DNA of 64,000 nucleotides. Source: Gordonibacter sp034932485 (lineage in GTDB: Bacteria; Actinomycetota; Coriobacteriia; Coriobacteriales; Eggerthellaceae). Positions within the stretch are counted from its first letter, which is position 1. Each line of letters opens with the position of its first letter. The DNA is taken from contig JAYFOQ010000005.1 of the NCBI GenBank assembly GCA_034932485.1, positions 4,951 through 68,950 on the forward strand, in the 5' to 3' direction. The notes under the pieces were generated by a model that saw only the letters and a program-made list of their open reading frames with translations, made no database searches and was not told the origin of the DNA. Positions 63,490 to 64,000 of the stretch are shown here, piece after piece. A program made the position numbers and the translations under genes.

Positions 63490-63621
63490 AGCAAATACCG
63501 CAATACCAGCAAGAATGCTCTAACCGAGAGGAATCCCAAAGAACCGTTTACACCCGCGCCACGCAATACTTCCCCGGTTCGACACCGATATGCAGTGACG
63601 CCACCTTGCTTTGATAGCCAT

Positions 63622-64000
63622 CGCCGTTCTCAACCTCCCCTTTAACGGTCACCTCCTCATGGGAGATGCACCTCATGGGGGCTATGATAATGCGATCGTA
63701 ACGGACGAAAAGCACAGGTATGCTTCCTTGAGTAAAATGTATTGGTTTCGATACCAATACGATTAACCAGACAGAAAATCTTTCAACCCGAAAGCCCCTC
63801 TAAAACGCTTGGAGCATAGACATCAGAAGTGAGGAAGTGATACTTTCCTCTATTAAAACCCCTTAATTGAATTTGTAAGTTGAACACCTGTCCAGTTTAA
63901 CCTTGCAATTGGATAAAGCGTAAGCTCTTGCCCTATGCGAAGGCCTTCTGGTCTGAGCGTGGGGCACTTTTCTTCTTTCGATTGTTTTCCTACTATGGAC
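63622..64000. other. Right-end region without a supported gene
   Basis: A minus-strand frame from about 63757 to 63548 could give up to 69 residues (ending HIGVEPGKYCVARV). It lacks a ribosome binding site and overlaps the start of the sensor gene. The last 240 bases show no coding pattern, tRNA or clear hairpin. Confidence 0.4.

Larger units (their letters stand above)
60670..63621 (-). other. Extent of the ancestral sensor-GGDEF-EAL gene with two in-frame TAG codons
   Basis: From ATG 63621 (GGGGAGG 12 bases upstream) the frame reads through MAIKARWRHC, a basic stretch ending KRFFGIPLG, TAG, a signal-peptide core (SILAGIAVFALVLS), two SBP_bac_3 domains, TAG, a membrane helix, GGDEF and EAL to 60670. 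That is 984 codons without a single frameshift. The domain order is the standard one for this receptor type. TAG is an ordinary stop elsewhere in the window (for example nnrD, acpS, gloA). Confidence 0.75.

Noticed and set aside
60670..63621. TAG recoded genome-wide as a sense codon
   Set aside because: Several intact genes in the window (nnrD, acpS, gloA, ybaN, the 1316 LuxR gene) end in TAG at the expected family length, so general recoding is unlikely. Local readthrough or mutation remains.
63548..63757. Minus-strand frame of 69 codons before the sensor gene
   Set aside because: No ribosome binding site and no recognisable family. The end overlaps the likely start of the sensor gene in another frame. 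Kept only as a remark in the right-end region.

Overview
The window looks like chromosome from an Eggerthellaceae-type member of the Coriobacteriia (Actinomycetota). The reasons are Tat-exported lipoprotein flavoproteins of the fumarate/urocanate reductase type, each beside a LuxR regulator with many membrane segments; molybdopterin and molybdate genes; actinobacterial housekeeping genes; and moderate GC content. This is inference from gene content, since no rRNA is present. I found no tRNA, rRNA, CRISPR array, phage or transposase gene.

Layout. 1-13 kb: a flavin reductase running off the left edge with its LuxR gene, ruvCAB, a tryptophan T-box in front of a TrpB2-type trpB, a second LuxR/flavin reductase pair (divergent), yebC and a bacterioferritin. 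14-17 kb: a large Tat-exported, wall-anchored metallophosphoesterase. 17-18.7 kb: moaA-moaC. 18.8-30.8 kb, all on the minus strand: one run of overlapping genes for a 2209-residue surface protein, a 37-residue peptide, a small membrane protein, an HPr-kinase-like kinase, a PqqD-like protein, an S26-type peptidase, an ABC exporter and a nucleotidyltransferase. 31.7-35.3 kb: modABC. 36-41.3 kb: a nickel-type ABC importer with two NikR-like operators. 41.4-48.5 kb: ligA, an HdeD-like protein, a fused CydDC exporter and YbaN. 49-53.6 kb: a MarR-controlled operon with an amino-acid ABC importer, an ATP-grasp enzyme and an FMN/iron-sulphur protein. 53.7-60.6 kb: nnrD, acpS, a TetR-controlled YhgE/Pip exporter and a glyoxalase. 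60.7-63.6 kb: a sensor-GGDEF-EAL gene broken by two in-frame TAG codons.

Three things deserve attention. First, the 18.8-30.8 kb operon resembles the accessory set of lasso-peptide clusters (kinase, PqqD/B1-like protein, exporter, nucleotidyltransferase) but lacks the lasso cyclase and the transglutaminase-like protease. It contains a small ORF with its own strong ribosome binding site that I propose as the substrate. Second, four copies of an intergenic element occur at 31.4, 35.8, 48.7 and 59.6 kb. Each has a core of exactly 140 bp between inverted ends, the interiors have diverged, and three copies are followed by unrelated G-rich minisatellites. Third, several operators can be read directly: NikR-like sites around the nickel promoter, a palindrome filling the spacer of the modA promoter, and MarR and TetR palindromes in their own operons.

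The genes suit an anaerobe that respires organic acceptors through exported flavoproteins and invests in metal supply (Mo, Ni, Fe), cofactor repair and surface proteins. Gene starts were often moved inward from the longest ORF to a start codon with a good Shine-Dalgarno sequence; each such choice is stated.
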